From the NCBI RefSeq assembly GCF_024347655.1, contig NZ_AP025515.1:1364001-1428000 (forward strand): DNA of 64,000 nt, given 5' to 3'. A program made the position numbers and the translations under genes. Below are positions 34,645-44,275 of this stretch, piece by piece. The DNA comes from Vibrio toranzoniae. Its GTDB lineage: Bacteria; Pseudomonadota; Gammaproteobacteria; Enterobacterales; Vibrionaceae. The notes under the pieces are model-generated. The model saw only the letters and a list, made by a program, of their open reading frames with translations, was not told the DNA's origin and ran no database searches. Each line of letters opens with the position of its first letter. Positions within the stretch are counted from its first letter, which is position 1.

Positions 34645-36117
34645 GTGAATATAAAACCAACAACCTCCGTGTTTGGAATAAACGCGCGTGTCGTGGTCGC
34701 TGCTGCCTTTGTTTCGAGTGCTGCTTTTATTTCAACCAGTGCTTTAGCTGCGGCGCCTGCTTCAACACAAGCTGATCAACAGAGCTCAACACAGCAACTC
34801 AATACATTGATTGAGATAGCATTGAGCCAAGACAGCAATCGCAAGCAGTACTTTGCTCAGTCGCAAGCGATGCGTGAAACCGGTATTGCGAGCGCAACCT
34901 TAATGGATCCGAAATTGAAAGTCGGATTTGGTGGACTGCCAGTCGATAGCTTCCAGTTTGATGAAGATCCAATGACCAATATTTCGGTCGGTCTAATGCA
35001 GCAATTCGAGCGTGGCGATACACTCGATCTTCAGCAGAAAAAAGCCGGTCAGCAAGCGGATGGGTTAGCTCTTCAAGTGCAGGCTCGCGAGCTTACCGTT
35101 GCTAACAGCATGACGCAGTTATGGCTTGAATTGGGTTATCAGCAAGTCGCTGAAGGTGTGATGCGTGAAAATCGACGCTTGTTGGTTGAGCTAGAGAACT
35201 ATGTGCAAACCAATTACTCGATTGGAAAAAGTGAAGCGCAAGATCTGCTTAATGCTCAGCTTCAAGTCAGTAAACTTGATGAAAAACTACAAGCCAACCA
35301 GCAAGTTCAACGCCGTCTAATCTCTCAACTGTCTGAGTGGCTCGGTTCTGACTGGTTAGGTACTCAAGCTATTGGATCTCAGGCTCTTGATTCTCAGACG
35401 CTTGATCCTCAGGGGAGGCTTCATGCGACTAATCAAATTGATTGGTCGTTATTAGAAAGTAAATTGGCGACCAACAACGATGCAACCAAGCATTATCAAC
35501 TGTTGATGGATCATCCGCTCGTTAAGATCACAGATGCGACTATCTCATCCAATCAAACTCAAGTAGAGCTAGCTGAGCAAGCGTATACGCCGCAGTTTGG
35601 TGTGGAAGTGATGTATGCCCATCGACAAGCGAACAACATGGCGGGCGAACCCGCTTCTGATCTTGTGAGTGCTTATCTAACGGTTGATATACCACTGTTT
35701 ACCGGCAACCGACAAGACAAGAACTTGTCTGCGGCTCAGTACCAAGTTGGCGCGGCTAAATCCCAAAAAGACACCTTACTTTCCCAAATGAACGCGCAAG
35801 TGAATGCGTTATTAGTAGATAGGTCGAACCTGATTCAGCGGTTAGAGCGTTACCAAAGCACCTTGCTTCCTCAAACTGCTGCTCGTATTAGTGCGGTGGA
35901 AAGAGGCTATCAAAACAACACTGCGCAATTTAATGACGTTATTGCAGCAACGGCGGATGAACTCGCCCTGAAGTTAGAACAACAGCGTTTGATTACCGAT
36001 CTCAACATCGTAAATAGCAAACTGGCCTCACTGGTCAGTGGTTTTGGCTATCAAGTTAATCAACCGCAACTCAACTCCACCGTAACTCAAAACAACAGCC
36101 AATCAATAAAGGAATAG
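34645..36117 (+). CDS. cusC: Outer-membrane efflux protein of the Cus system (TolC family)
   Basis: Translation starts at GTG 34645; the ribosome site is weak. The 490-residue protein has a signal peptide (to ~ALAAAPA), then two outer-membrane-efflux repeats with long helices, as in TolC/CusC: IGKSEAQDLLNAQLQVSKL, MYAHRQANNMAGEPASD, LVSAYLTVDIPLFTGNRQ and GYQNNTAQFNDVIAATADEL. There is no lipobox, unlike E. coli CusC. It should form the outer-membrane channel for the CusBA pump encoded 3 bp downstream. The tight spacing (stop 36117, next ATG 36121) shows one operon. Confidence 0.88.
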   Translation: MNIKPTTSVFGINARVVVAAAFVSSAAFISTSALAAAPASTQADQQSSTQQLNTLIEIALSQDSNRKQYFAQSQAMRETGIASATLMDPKLKVGFGGLPVDSFQFDEDPMTNISVGLMQQFERGDTLDLQQKKAGQQADGLALQVQARELTVANSMTQLWLELGYQQVAEGVMRENRRLLVELENYVQTNYSIGKSEAQDLLNAQLQVSKLDEKLQANQQVQRRLISQLSEWLGSDWLGTQAIGSQALDSQTLDPQGRLHATNQIDWSLLESKLATNNDATKHYQLLMDHPLVKITDATISSNQTQVELAEQAYTPQFGVEVMYAHRQANNMAGEPASDLVSAYLTVDIPLFTGNRQDKNLSAAQYQVGAAKSQKDTLLSQMNAQVNALLVDRSNLIQRLERYQSTLLPQTAARISAVERGYQNNTAQFNDVIAATADELALKLEQQRLITDLNIVNSKLASLVSGFGYQVNQPQLNSTVTQNNSQSIKE

Positions 36118-36120
36118 ACA

Positions 36121-37848
36121 ATGAATACAGTAAAAGTAGCGACTATCGCTTTATTGGTCGGTGGCACATTAGGTTTTGGTGTAAATCACTTTCTCTTTAA
36201 TTCAGCTCACGATATGTCTGCAATGGCTGCTTCTAGCGGGACAGGTTCAGCAGCAAGTTCAAGTGATGATCCTCTTTATTGGGTTGCGCCAATGGACCCA
36301 AATTATCAGCGTGACAAGCCGGGTCAGTCACCTATGGGGATGGATTTAATCCCTGTTTATGCCGATGACTTAAGTGGTGGTTCAGACAAAGCAGGAACGG
36401 TATTTATCGATCCGTCGGTAGAAAACAATCTCGGTGTCAAAACTGCAAAGGTAGGGTTGGAAGCTTTGTCGCCACGTATTGAAACCGTGGGTTACGTGGC
36501 GTTCGATGAAAGTACATTGTGGCAAACCAACGTAAGAGCTGCTGGCTGGGTTGAGAAGCTTTACATCAATGCTGTCGGTGAGAAGGTGAACAAGGACGAT
36601 GTACTGTTCACACTTTATTCTCCAGAGCTGGTTAAGGCACAAGAAGAGTTACTTAGTGCGTACAAAACGGGTCGCAAAGGATTGATAAAAGGATCGACTG
36701 AACGCTTGGTGACCTTGGGTGTCGATAAGGCGCAGATTCGCTCGATTACTCGACAGGGTAAAGCTTCACAAACCATTGAAATCAAAGCACCTGCAGATGG
36801 CGTTATTGCGAGCCTCAACATTCGTGAAGGTGGTTACCTTTCACCTGCACAAGCGGTAATCAGTGCAGGGCCGCTAGATGAAGTTTGGGTTGATGCAGAA
36901 GTGTTTGAGCGCCAAGCACACTGGATCTCATCGGGCAGCAATGCGGTGATGACACTGGATGCGATTCCGGGCAAAGAGTGGCAGGGCAATGTGGATTATG
37001 TATATCCGATTCTTGACCCAAAAACTCGAACCTTACGCGTTCGCTTGAAGTTCTCTAACCCTAATGGCGAGCTCAAACCAAATATGTTCGCCAATATCGC
37101 ACTGAAACCAATCAGTGATGATCAAGTTCTTACCATACCAAGATCATCAGTTATCCACTCTGGGGGCATGACTCGTGTTGTGTTGTCTGAAGGTGAAGGT
37201 AAATACCGTTCAGCACGCATTGAAGTAGGGCGTGAAGCTGGCGAGAAGACCGAGGTGTTGCAAGGGCTCACACAAGGCGAACACATTGTGACTTCAGCGC
37301 ACTTCATGCTGGACTCTGAATCTAGTCAATCCGCTGATTTGTCACGAATCAATGGCATTGAAGAGCAAGCCGAAACGGTTTGGGCAAAGGGTGAAATTGC
37401 CGATGTGATGCAAGGCAGTCGTATGGCAACCATCAATCACCAGCCTGTTCCTGAATGGGATTGGCCGGGCATGGTGATGAATTTCACCTTTGCGGAAGGC
37501 TTAGATATGGCCGACGTGAAGCGTGGGAAAGTCGTTGATTTTGAAATGATGAAAACAGAATCAGGCCAGTATGAAGTCGTTGATTATAAGGTGAGCGAGC
37601 ATCAAATGGCGGGCGAAGTGTGGGTGAAAGGCGATATCACTATGCTAATGCCTGATTTCGGAATGATCACGGTGAATTACAAGCCAGTACCAGAGTGGGA
37701 TTGGAAAGCGGGTGAAATGAACTTCCAAGCCAGTCACGACCTTGATTTATCGGAGTTTTCTGAGGGGCAAAGCATCCGGTTTCTAGTGGCGAAACAGGGT
37801 TCAGATTATGTGCTCAAATCTTTAGAAGCAGGTGAGGGCACATTATGA
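36121..37848 (+). CDS. cusB: CusB periplasmic adaptor with two fused CusF-like domains
   Basis: The 575-residue protein has an N-terminal signal or anchor (~1-27), a heavy-metal-binding domain (YWVAPMDPNYQRDKPGQSPM, residues ~50-83) and the lipoyl, hairpin, barrel and membrane-proximal domains of CusB (to ~410). Two CusF-like metallochaperone domains follow (~417-490 and ~497-571). In the first, all CusF-type ligands are present: H440, W448, M451 and M453 (WPGMVMNF). In the second, the His is Tyr (520) and the first Met is Gly (531), leaving W528 and M533. E. coli has one separate CusF. The protein should hand Cu(I)/Ag(I) to CusA. It overlaps cusA by 4 bp. Confidence 0.92.
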   Translation: MNTVKVATIALLVGGTLGFGVNHFLFNSAHDMSAMAASSGTGSAASSSDDPLYWVAPMDPNYQRDKPGQSPMGMDLIPVYADDLSGGSDKAGTVFIDPSVENNLGVKTAKVGLEALSPRIETVGYVAFDESTLWQTNVRAAGWVEKLYINAVGEKVNKDDVLFTLYSPELVKAQEELLSAYKTGRKGLIKGSTERLVTLGVDKAQIRSITRQGKASQTIEIKAPADGVIASLNIREGGYLSPAQAVISAGPLDEVWVDAEVFERQAHWISSGSNAVMTLDAIPGKEWQGNVDYVYPILDPKTRTLRVRLKFSNPNGELKPNMFANIALKPISDDQVLTIPRSSVIHSGGMTRVVLSEGEGKYRSARIEVGREAGEKTEVLQGLTQGEHIVTSAHFMLDSESSQSADLSRINGIEEQAETVWAKGEIADVMQGSRMATINHQPVPEWDWPGMVMNFTFAEGLDMADVKRGKVVDFEMMKTESGQYEVVDYKVSEHQMAGEVWVKGDITMLMPDFGMITVNYKPVPEWDWKAGEMNFQASHDLDLSEFSEGQSIRFLVAKQGSDYVLKSLEAGEGTL

Positions 37849-40800
37849 TCAATGCAATTATTCGTTGGTCCATCAGTAACCGATTTTTGGTGCTGGTCGC
37901 GACTGTCGCCATCGTGTTTGGCGGGTTATACAGCGTTAAAAATACGCCCGTCGATGCTATTCCAGATCTTTCTGATGTACAGGTGATCATCAAAACTAGC
38001 TATCCGGGTCAAGCGCCACAAGTGGTTGAGGACCAAGTAACGTATCCACTCACTACTGCAATGTTAGCCGTGCCGGGTGCCGAAACGGTTCGTGGTTACT
38101 CGTTCTTTGGTGATTCTTACGTCTATATCATCTTCAATGACGATACTGACATGTATTGGGCGCGTTCTCGCGTGTTGGAATACCTGAGCCAAGTCGCGCC
38201 TAACTTGCCCTCAAGTGCTAAACCAACATTAGGACCAGATGCAACCGGTGTGGGCTGGGTTTACAGCTATGTACTGCAAGATAAAACCGGTAAGCACGAC
38301 TTAGCAGAGCTTCGTAGCCTGCAAGACTGGTTCTTGAAGTATGAATTGCAAACCGTTGAGGGCGTATCTGAAGTCGCGACTGTCGGTGGCATGGTGAAGC
38401 AGTATCAAGTACAGATAGATCCTGCCAAATTACGTGCTTATGACTTAACGCTTCAGCAAGTCAATAAGGCGATCCAAGATGGCAACCAAGAAACGGGCGC
38501 ATCAGTGGTTGAGATTGCTGAAGCGGAGCACATGGTTCGTACCACGGGCTACCTCACAAGCATTAAAGACATTCAATCACTGCCATTAAAAGTGACCGAT
38601 AAAGGTACACCGCTGTTATTGGGTGACATTGCCGACATTAACCTTGGACCGCAGATGCGTCGTGGCATCTCTGAGCTCAATGGTGAAGGCGAAGCGGTTG
38701 GTGGCGTTATCGTGATGCGCTTTGGTGAAAATGCCAGTGAAGTAATTGATTCAGTAAAGTCTAAGCTAGCTGAACTGCAAACCGGTTTACCCGATGGCGT
38801 TGAAATTGTCGCGACTTATGACCGTTCAACCTTGATTGATTCTGCCGTTGAAAACCTTTGGAAGAAACTGGCTGAAGAGTTCATCGTGGTTGCGATTGTG
38901 TGCGCATTGTTCCTATTCCATATTCGCTCATCACTGGTTATCGCGCTTAGCTTACCTGTCGGTATTTTAGGTGCGTTCATTGTGATGCATTGGCAGGGCA
39001 TTAATGCCAACATCATGTCTCTCGGTGGTATCGCAATTGCGATTGGTGCCATGGTCGATGGCGCGATCGTAATGATAGAGAACGTTCACAAACACATAGA
39101 ACGAACGCCCCTGACTGATAAAAACCGTTGGCAAGTAATTGGTAAAGCGGCAGAAGAAGTTGGCGCACCACTGTTCTTCTCGCTCATCATCATTACCTTA
39201 AGTTTTGTGCCTGTGTTCGCGTTAGAAGGCCAAGAAGGCAAGATGTTCTCGCCACTCGCGTTTACTAAAACGTATGCAATGGCGGCTGCTGCAGGTTTGG
39301 CTATCACACTGGTGCCTGTGTTAATGGGTTACTTCATTCGTGGCAACGTGTTACCTGAACATAAGAACCCAGTGAACCGTAGTTTGGTCGCGATGTATAA
39401 GCCAATGCTTAACTTAAGTCTCAAGTATCCAAAAGTGATGATTGTGATTGCATTGGGTTTGATGGCTTCTGCGTATTACCCAATCAGCAAGCTTGGCAGT
39501 GAGTTCATTCCTCCTTTGGATGAAGGTGATTTGATGTACATGCCGACCACTTATCCGGGGATCTCGATAGGTAAGGCGCGTGAGCTGCTACAGCAAACCA
39601 GCAAGTTAATCAAAACCATCCCAGAAGTTGAAACCACATGGGGCAAAATCGGACGTGCAGAGACCGCAACCGATCCTGCGCCACTGACCATGATTGAAAC
39701 GGTAATTCAGCTTAAACCTCGAGATGAGTGGCGTGACGGCGTCACTACAGAGTCGTTACGTAAAGAGTTCGATGATCTGATTCAGTTCCCGGGTTTGACT
39801 AACGCATGGGTCATGCCAATTAAGACTCGTATCGACATGCTAGCGACCGGTATTAAAACGCCAATCGGAATCAAGATAGCAGGGCCAGATCTGAGTGTTA
39901 TTGAGGATATTGGTTCTCAGCTTGAACCTATCTTGAACGGTGTCAGCGGCACGGCTTCTGTATATGCCGAACGTGTGGCTGGTGGTCGTTATGTGACGAT
40001 AGACATCAAGCGCCGCTCTGCTGCTCGTTACGGTTTAAGCATCAAAGAAGTTCAACAGGTTATCTCGACTGCAGTTGGCGGTATGAATGTCGGTGAAACC
40101 GTTGAAGGACTGGAACGCTACCCAATCAACGTTCGATACCCACAAGATTATCGTGATTCTGTCGTCAAGTTGCAGAACTTACCACTCGTTACGCCAAACG
40201 GTGCTCGTATAGCTTTGTCTGATGTTGCGGATATCCGTTATGAAGACGGCCCGCCAATGATCAAGACTGAGAATGCGCGTCCTAACGGTTGGGTATTCGT
40301 GGATATTGATGGTCGTGACCTTGGTTCTTATGTGGCAGAAGCGCAGCAAGTGGTTGCCGACCAAATAGTACTGCCTGCGGGCTACTCGCTTACATGGTCT
40401 GGTCAATACGAATACATGGAACGCGCCAAAGATCGCCTAAGTGTGGTTGTGCCTATCACCATCGCCATCATCATGTTGCTGTTGTATTTGAGCTTCCGCC
40501 GTGTTGGTGAAGTAATGATGATCATGCTGACATTGCCGTTAGCCATGGTCGGTGGTTTGTGGTTGATGCACTACCTCAATTACAACTTCTCTATTGCAGT
40601 TGGTGTTGGCTTCATCGCGCTAGCCGGCGTTGCGGTCGAGATAGGTGTGATCATGTTGGTGTATCTCAATCAAGCATGGCACTACAAAAAATTGGATGCG
40701 GAGCAGAACCAGCAAGCACTTCAGAGTGAAGACTTAACGGATGCGATTCGTGAGGGCGCAGGACTGCGTGTTCGCCCAGTGATGATGACGGTTCTTACCG

Positions 40801-40988
40801 TGATCATTGGCCTTATTCCAATTATGTATGGCGAGGGTACGGGCTCAGAAGTGATGCAACGAATTGCCGCGCCGATGATTGGCGGAATGGCGTCTGCACT
40901 GCTGCTTACTCTACTGGTGCTGCCCGCAATCTTTAAGCTCTGGAAGCAGCGTGAGGTTACCCGCAGCCAAAACGAAACAAACAAATAA
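37845..40988 (+). CDS. cusA: Cu(I)/Ag(I) RND efflux pump CusA
   Basis: The 1047-residue HME-type RND pump has about 12 helices and two large periplasmic loops. Typical marks are IRWSISNRFLVLVATVAIVFGG, TPVDAIPDLSDVQVIIKT, PGQAPQVVEDQVTYPLT, the pore-domain stretch KTRIDMLATGIKTPIGIK and GGMNVGETVEGLERYPINVRYP, and the helix-4 proton-relay region IAIGAMVDGAIVMIENVHK. The Met of RIDMLATG corresponds to the Cus metal-binding three-Met cluster. It expels Cu(I)/Ag(I) from the periplasm and cytoplasm through CusC. Start ATG 37845 overlaps the cusB stop. Confidence 0.95.
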   Translation: MINAIIRWSISNRFLVLVATVAIVFGGLYSVKNTPVDAIPDLSDVQVIIKTSYPGQAPQVVEDQVTYPLTTAMLAVPGAETVRGYSFFGDSYVYIIFNDDTDMYWARSRVLEYLSQVAPNLPSSAKPTLGPDATGVGWVYSYVLQDKTGKHDLAELRSLQDWFLKYELQTVEGVSEVATVGGMVKQYQVQIDPAKLRAYDLTLQQVNKAIQDGNQETGASVVEIAEAEHMVRTTGYLTSIKDIQSLPLKVTDKGTPLLLGDIADINLGPQMRRGISELNGEGEAVGGVIVMRFGENASEVIDSVKSKLAELQTGLPDGVEIVATYDRSTLIDSAVENLWKKLAEEFIVVAIVCALFLFHIRSSLVIALSLPVGILGAFIVMHWQGINANIMSLGGIAIAIGAMVDGAIVMIENVHKHIERTPLTDKNRWQVIGKAAEEVGAPLFFSLIIITLSFVPVFALEGQEGKMFSPLAFTKTYAMAAAAGLAITLVPVLMGYFIRGNVLPEHKNPVNRSLVAMYKPMLNLSLKYPKVMIVIALGLMASAYYPISKLGSEFIPPLDEGDLMYMPTTYPGISIGKARELLQQTSKLIKTIPEVETTWGKIGRAETATDPAPLTMIETVIQLKPRDEWRDGVTTESLRKEFDDLIQFPGLTNAWVMPIKTRIDMLATGIKTPIGIKIAGPDLSVIEDIGSQLEPILNGVSGTASVYAERVAGGRYVTIDIKRRSAARYGLSIKEVQQVISTAVGGMNVGETVEGLERYPINVRYPQDYRDSVVKLQNLPLVTPNGARIALSDVADIRYEDGPPMIKTENARPNGWVFVDIDGRDLGSYVAEAQQVVADQIVLPAGYSLTWSGQYEYMERAKDRLSVVVPITIAIIMLLLYLSFRRVGEVMMIMLTLPLAMVGGLWLMHYLNYNFSIAVGVGFIALAGVAVEIGVIMLVYLNQAWHYKKLDAEQNQQALQSEDLTDAIREGAGLRVRPVMMTVLTVIIGLIPIMYGEGTGSEVMQRIAAPMIGGMASALLLTLLVLPAIFKLWKQREVTRSQNETNK

Positions 40989-41001
40989 CGTATTGATTAC
41001 T

Positions 41002-41036
41002 AGCCCTTACTTATCAAAACAGAGTGGGTAAGGGCT
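41002..41036 (+). other. Intercistronic hairpin between cusA and the cupredoxin gene
   Basis: AGCCCTTAC and GTAAGGGCT form a perfect 9-bp stem with a 17-nt loop. No T-run follows, so it may be an RNA-stability or partial-termination element rather than a full terminator. Confidence 0.5.
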
Positions 41037-41079
41037 TAACACATGAACATTAAAATCTGAATTAATCTAAGGAACGACC

Positions 41080-41748
41080 ATGAAAAAGACACTAATTGCT
41101 ATCGCCCTAACACTGACTACTGCAACAGCTTTTGCTGCTATGAGCCATTCAACTAGTGACCATTCAAACATGGATCACTCAGGTATGGACCACTCGATGA
41201 TGAAGAACGGAGAAATGGATCATTCAAAGATGGATCACAGCATGATGAATGGTGGAAAGATGGACCATTCGAAGATGATGAATATGGATGGAATGATAGA
41301 TATGGAAGGCATATCGGAAGTTGGCATGCCAGCTCAAGGCGCTAAACCCGATAAAGTGGTTCATGTTCTACTGAGTGACGACATGAGAATTACGTTTAAG
41401 AACAAGGTCGATATTGAGCCCAATGACGTAGTTCAGTTTGTAGTAATGAATACAGGCAAGATTGACCACGAATTCTCGATTGGTTCTGCAACAGAGCAGT
41501 TAGAGCATCGTGAAAAGATGAAAAAGATGAAAAAGATGAAAAAGATGAAAAAGATGAAAAAGATGAAAAAGATGAAAAAGATGAAAAAGATGGGTAACCA
41601 CCACCATGATTCTGGCAGTACAGTGACGGTGAAACCGGGCAAAGCGAAGCAATTACTGTGGCATTTCCATGGTGATAATCAAGTCGAGTTTGCTTGTAAT
41701 ATTCCAGGTCACGCAGAAGCGGGCATGGCGAAGTCGATAACGCTGTAG
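41080..41748 (+). CDS. Periplasmic Met/His-rich cupredoxin
   Basis: The 222-residue protein has a signal peptide (~1-20). A Met/His-rich segment (~21-75) of MDHSxM-type repeats, common in copper-resistance proteins such as CopA/PcoA and CusF relatives, follows. Next is a cupredoxin domain (~90-222). Type 1 copper ligands are H130 (DHEFSIG), C206, H211 and M216 (CNIPGHAEAGM). Between strands, residues 148-171 are eight consecutive KKM units encoded by a 9-bp tandem repeat. Expected role: bind or shuttle copper in the periplasm for the Cus pump. ATG follows AAGGAACGACC. It is 91 bp after cusA. Confidence 0.87.
   Translation: MKKTLIAIALTLTTATAFAAMSHSTSDHSNMDHSGMDHSMMKNGEMDHSKMDHSMMNGGKMDHSKMMNMDGMIDMEGISEVGMPAQGAKPDKVVHVLLSDDMRITFKNKVDIEPNDVVQFVVMNTGKIDHEFSIGSATEQLEHREKMKKMKKMKKMKKMKKMKKMKKMKKMGNHHHDSGSTVTVKPGKAKQLLWHFHGDNQVEFACNIPGHAEAGMAKSITL
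41521..41592 (+). repeat. Eight exact 9-bp tandem repeats inside the cupredoxin gene
   Basis: The unit AAAAAGATG is repeated eight times without error and is preceded by one imperfect copy (GAAAAGATG). Each unit encodes Lys-Lys-Met. Copy-number change by slippage would keep the reading frame. Confidence 0.97.
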
Positions 41749-41841
41749 AGATTAATCTAATAGAGCTAGATGCAAATAAAATTTGTGTTGAAGAGGTTTT
41801 ATTAGGATATGAATTTCGGCTGAATAAAGCCTAAATAGGAT

Positions 41842-41916
<75 letters not shown>

Positions 41917-41954
41917 ACACTGTCTTAAGAGTAAGACTGAAGCATCAAGAAGAC

Positions 41955-42029
<75 letters not shown>

Positions 42030-42551
42030 ACATCGTCTTAACGAGTTTGATAATGCCACATCTAACTGAAAACGAAACCTTTTTCTTTCATTTTTATTCT
42101 AAGTGCTCGCATAATCACCACTCCGATAGTTTTTTACTCGCCTTTTGTGCTTCTAGAAAGAGTAAAGTGTGATTAAACTCTTATTCAGTCTAGGTCTAAA
42201 ATAACAGATAACCTATATCTTTGGTGAAGGCGTTAGCCTGCGATTTGTAAATTTAAATGAGTACTCGTTTCGTTCAAGGTGTGAGCAAATTATGAAAATC
42301 CGTATGTTAAAATAAAGGGGGCTTCATCCAAATTATCGAATTTCTGATAACAGTTTAGATGCATAAATACAACTTGAGCATAAATCACATAATTCATTAA
42401 ACTAATCCCAAAATAGTAGCGTTATAAGTAATCATGATCGTTTGGAGAAATAAGTAACAAATTTAGTTGATAATTTGCGCAAAACTCTCGTCATTCCGTC
42501 TGTCGTTTGGTACATTTATCGCATATTTTGTCTCCCACCTTTAGCGCACTC
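42030..42551. other. Intergenic region between tRNA genes and the ThrE-type gene
   Basis: The 522-bp gap should carry the minus-strand tRNA promoter near its left end and the promoter of the exporter gene near its right end. Neither has hexamers that I would assign. It is A/T-rich and contains no supported coding sequence. Confidence 0.35.
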
Positions 42552-43715
42552 ATGCCTTCTCAGTACCGAATTAACAAAATTGTTGAAATTGGCGACACTC
42601 TTCACCGCAGTGGTTGTGCTCCTTATAAGCTTGAAAAGTACACACAATACTATGCAAGAAAGCATGGTGTTGATGTGATGATCCAAGCGACGCCAACCGC
42701 GATTAACTATCAGTTTCCAGATGATAACAACGCCGTTATTCTAAAACGCCAAAAATTGGCCTCAATTAATCTGAGTTTGTTGGCAAATACCATTATTCGT
42801 ATTAATCAACCGAGTAGTGAACCGGTGCCAGAACCTGTAGGTTATTCTAAATGGGTCACAGCTCTTGCCAATATGGGCATTCCGCCCGCGTATTTGATGC
42901 TTGTAGGCAGTACGCTAGAAGCGGTTGCCTTCTCGGTGTTTTTGGGTTTGATGGTTTGGGTGTGTCAGCAAGTTCTACATTCACGTCGTGCCATCGCGGT
43001 TGAATTCATTTCGGCGTTATTGACCGGTATTTTCGTTGCTTTCTTGGCGAGTACAGGTCTGCCCATTCCTGTTTGGGCATTGTGTATTGCTTCAATAGTT
43101 TTGTTCGTCCCCGGGTTATCAATAGCCAACGCATTAGAGTGTTTGGCGTTTAATGACTTGGTCTCCGGCACTAGCTTGCTCGGTCAAAGTGCGTTAACCC
43201 TCATTAAGCTGTTTGTTGGCATTGTCATGGGGCTCAATATTGGCGAAGCGATATGGGGGCAGGCCGTTTCTATTTCTTATATCAATGCAGTGCCGATATG
43301 GATGCACATTTCTGGATTGGTGCTGATTTCTGTCTCTATCGGTGTGATGTTTAATGCGCGCCCAACGGACATTCTATTAGGTTTACCCGTCGCTGTTCTC
43401 GGTATGTGGGGCCCGTTTTATCTAGGTTTTGATAGTGGTTGGGTTGTCGGTACTTGGGTAACCACTGTGTTGATTACTCTTTATGGTACTTGGATTGCGA
43501 AGAAAATGGATCTCACTGGATCGATCTATATCGTGCAAGGGATCATTATCTTGGTCCCGGGTAGTCGCGTGTTGGTGAGTGCTAGCCAATCGGTTTTTGA
43601 GCAGTCTATCTTGCCGATCCCAAGTATCGGCTTATCGGCGCTGTTTATGTTCTCCGCGATTGTGGCTGGGCAAATCACAGCGTATTCAATCTACTCGCCA
43701 AAAGTAGAACATTGA
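42552..43715 (+). CDS. Threonine/serine exporter family membrane protein (ThrE-like)
   Basis: Start chosen at ATG 42552 (MPSQYRINKIVEIGDTLHRSG), giving 387 residues; an upstream TTG would add 15 codons. The first ~120 residues are a soluble domain (GDTLHRSGCAPYKLEKYTQYYA) typical of the ThrE N-terminal half. About ten helices follow in two groups, which corresponds to the DUF1212 plus DUF3815 architecture. In Corynebacterium ThrE exports threonine and serine by proton antiport; the substrate here is inferred. A strong terminator follows, so it appears monocistronic. Confidence 0.82.
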   Translation: MPSQYRINKIVEIGDTLHRSGCAPYKLEKYTQYYARKHGVDVMIQATPTAINYQFPDDNNAVILKRQKLASINLSLLANTIIRINQPSSEPVPEPVGYSKWVTALANMGIPPAYLMLVGSTLEAVAFSVFLGLMVWVCQQVLHSRRAIAVEFISALLTGIFVAFLASTGLPIPVWALCIASIVLFVPGLSIANALECLAFNDLVSGTSLLGQSALTLIKLFVGIVMGLNIGEAIWGQAVSISYINAVPIWMHISGLVLISVSIGVMFNARPTDILLGLPVAVLGMWGPFYLGFDSGWVVGTWVTTVLITLYGTWIAKKMDLTGSIYIVQGIIILVPGSRVLVSASQSVFEQSILPIPSIGLSALFMFSAIVAGQITAYSIYSPKVEH

Positions 43716-43759
43716 CCTTTTTAGATTACGGCTGCCTTTTAAACAAATTACTATCATAG

Positions 43760-43795
43760 ACAAACACAGCCCATGGCTGTGTTTGTTCGTTTTAG
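43760..43795 (+). terminator. Terminator after the ThrE-like gene
   Basis: ACAAACACAGCC and GGCTGTGTTTGT form a perfect 12-bp stem around a CAT loop. The 3' side runs TTCGTTTTAG. It is 45 bp after the stop. Confidence 0.75.
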
Positions 43796-43911
43796 GCGCA
43801 GCTCTTTTTTGCGTTAGATTCACTTAGGAGCAATTGTTAGATTTGTGCTCGCTAAGCCTAGCAAGAGCCATTAAAATGAGTACAAATTCCATTTAAATGA
43901 AGGATTAACGT

Positions 43912-44250
43912 ATGTCTTTACCTCCTTGTCCGCAATGCCAATCTGAATACGTCTACCCAGACCAAAACAACCTAATCTGCCCTGAGTGCGCTTATGAGTG
44001 GAACCCAGAAGAAGAGCGTTTAGAAAGAGAAGCAGCGCGCGTTAAGGATGTTAACGGTGCCGTTCTAGAAACTGGCGATAAAGTAACTTTTATTAAAGAT
44101 CTAAAAGTAAAAGGCAGCTCTAGCGTCTTGAAAATTGGTACTAAAGCTGTGATTAGACGTATCAACGAAGGCAAAGATCATCAGCTGGATTGTAAGCTTG
44201 ATGGTGGCGGGGAGATGTTGGTGACAGCGAAATACGTGAAAAAGCAGTAA
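43912..44250 (+). CDS. yjdM: YjdM/PhnA zinc-ribbon protein
   Basis: The 112-residue protein matches YjdM (formerly PhnA). The N-terminus has a zinc ribbon with CPQC (residues 6-9) and CPEC (23-26), followed by YEWNPEEE. The C-terminal part is a small beta-barrel (VNGAVLETGDKVTFIKDLKVKGSS; KIGTKAVIRRI). The protein is soluble; its molecular function is not established, and it is not the phosphonoacetate hydrolase once given this name. The ATG at 43912 lies after AAGGATTAACGT. It could share a transcript with the acetyltransferase 25 bp downstream. Confidence 0.9.
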   Translation: MSLPPCPQCQSEYVYPDQNNLICPECAYEWNPEEERLEREAARVKDVNGAVLETGDKVTFIKDLKVKGSSSVLKIGTKAVIRRINEGKDHQLDCKLDGGGEMLVTAKYVKKQ

Positions 44251-44275
44251 CCATTCATTTATTGTTGGAGGTATT

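Noticed and set aside
34645..36117. The CusC gene as the missing outer-membrane part of the ABC-HlyD exporter
   Set aside because: It is 3 bp from cusB and in the copper operon, so its partner is the Cus pump.
41433..41642. Phe-Ile-rich minus-strand frame opposite the KKM repeat
   Set aside because: It is the reverse-complement reading of the 9-bp repeat; the plus-strand cupredoxin has all features of a real gene.
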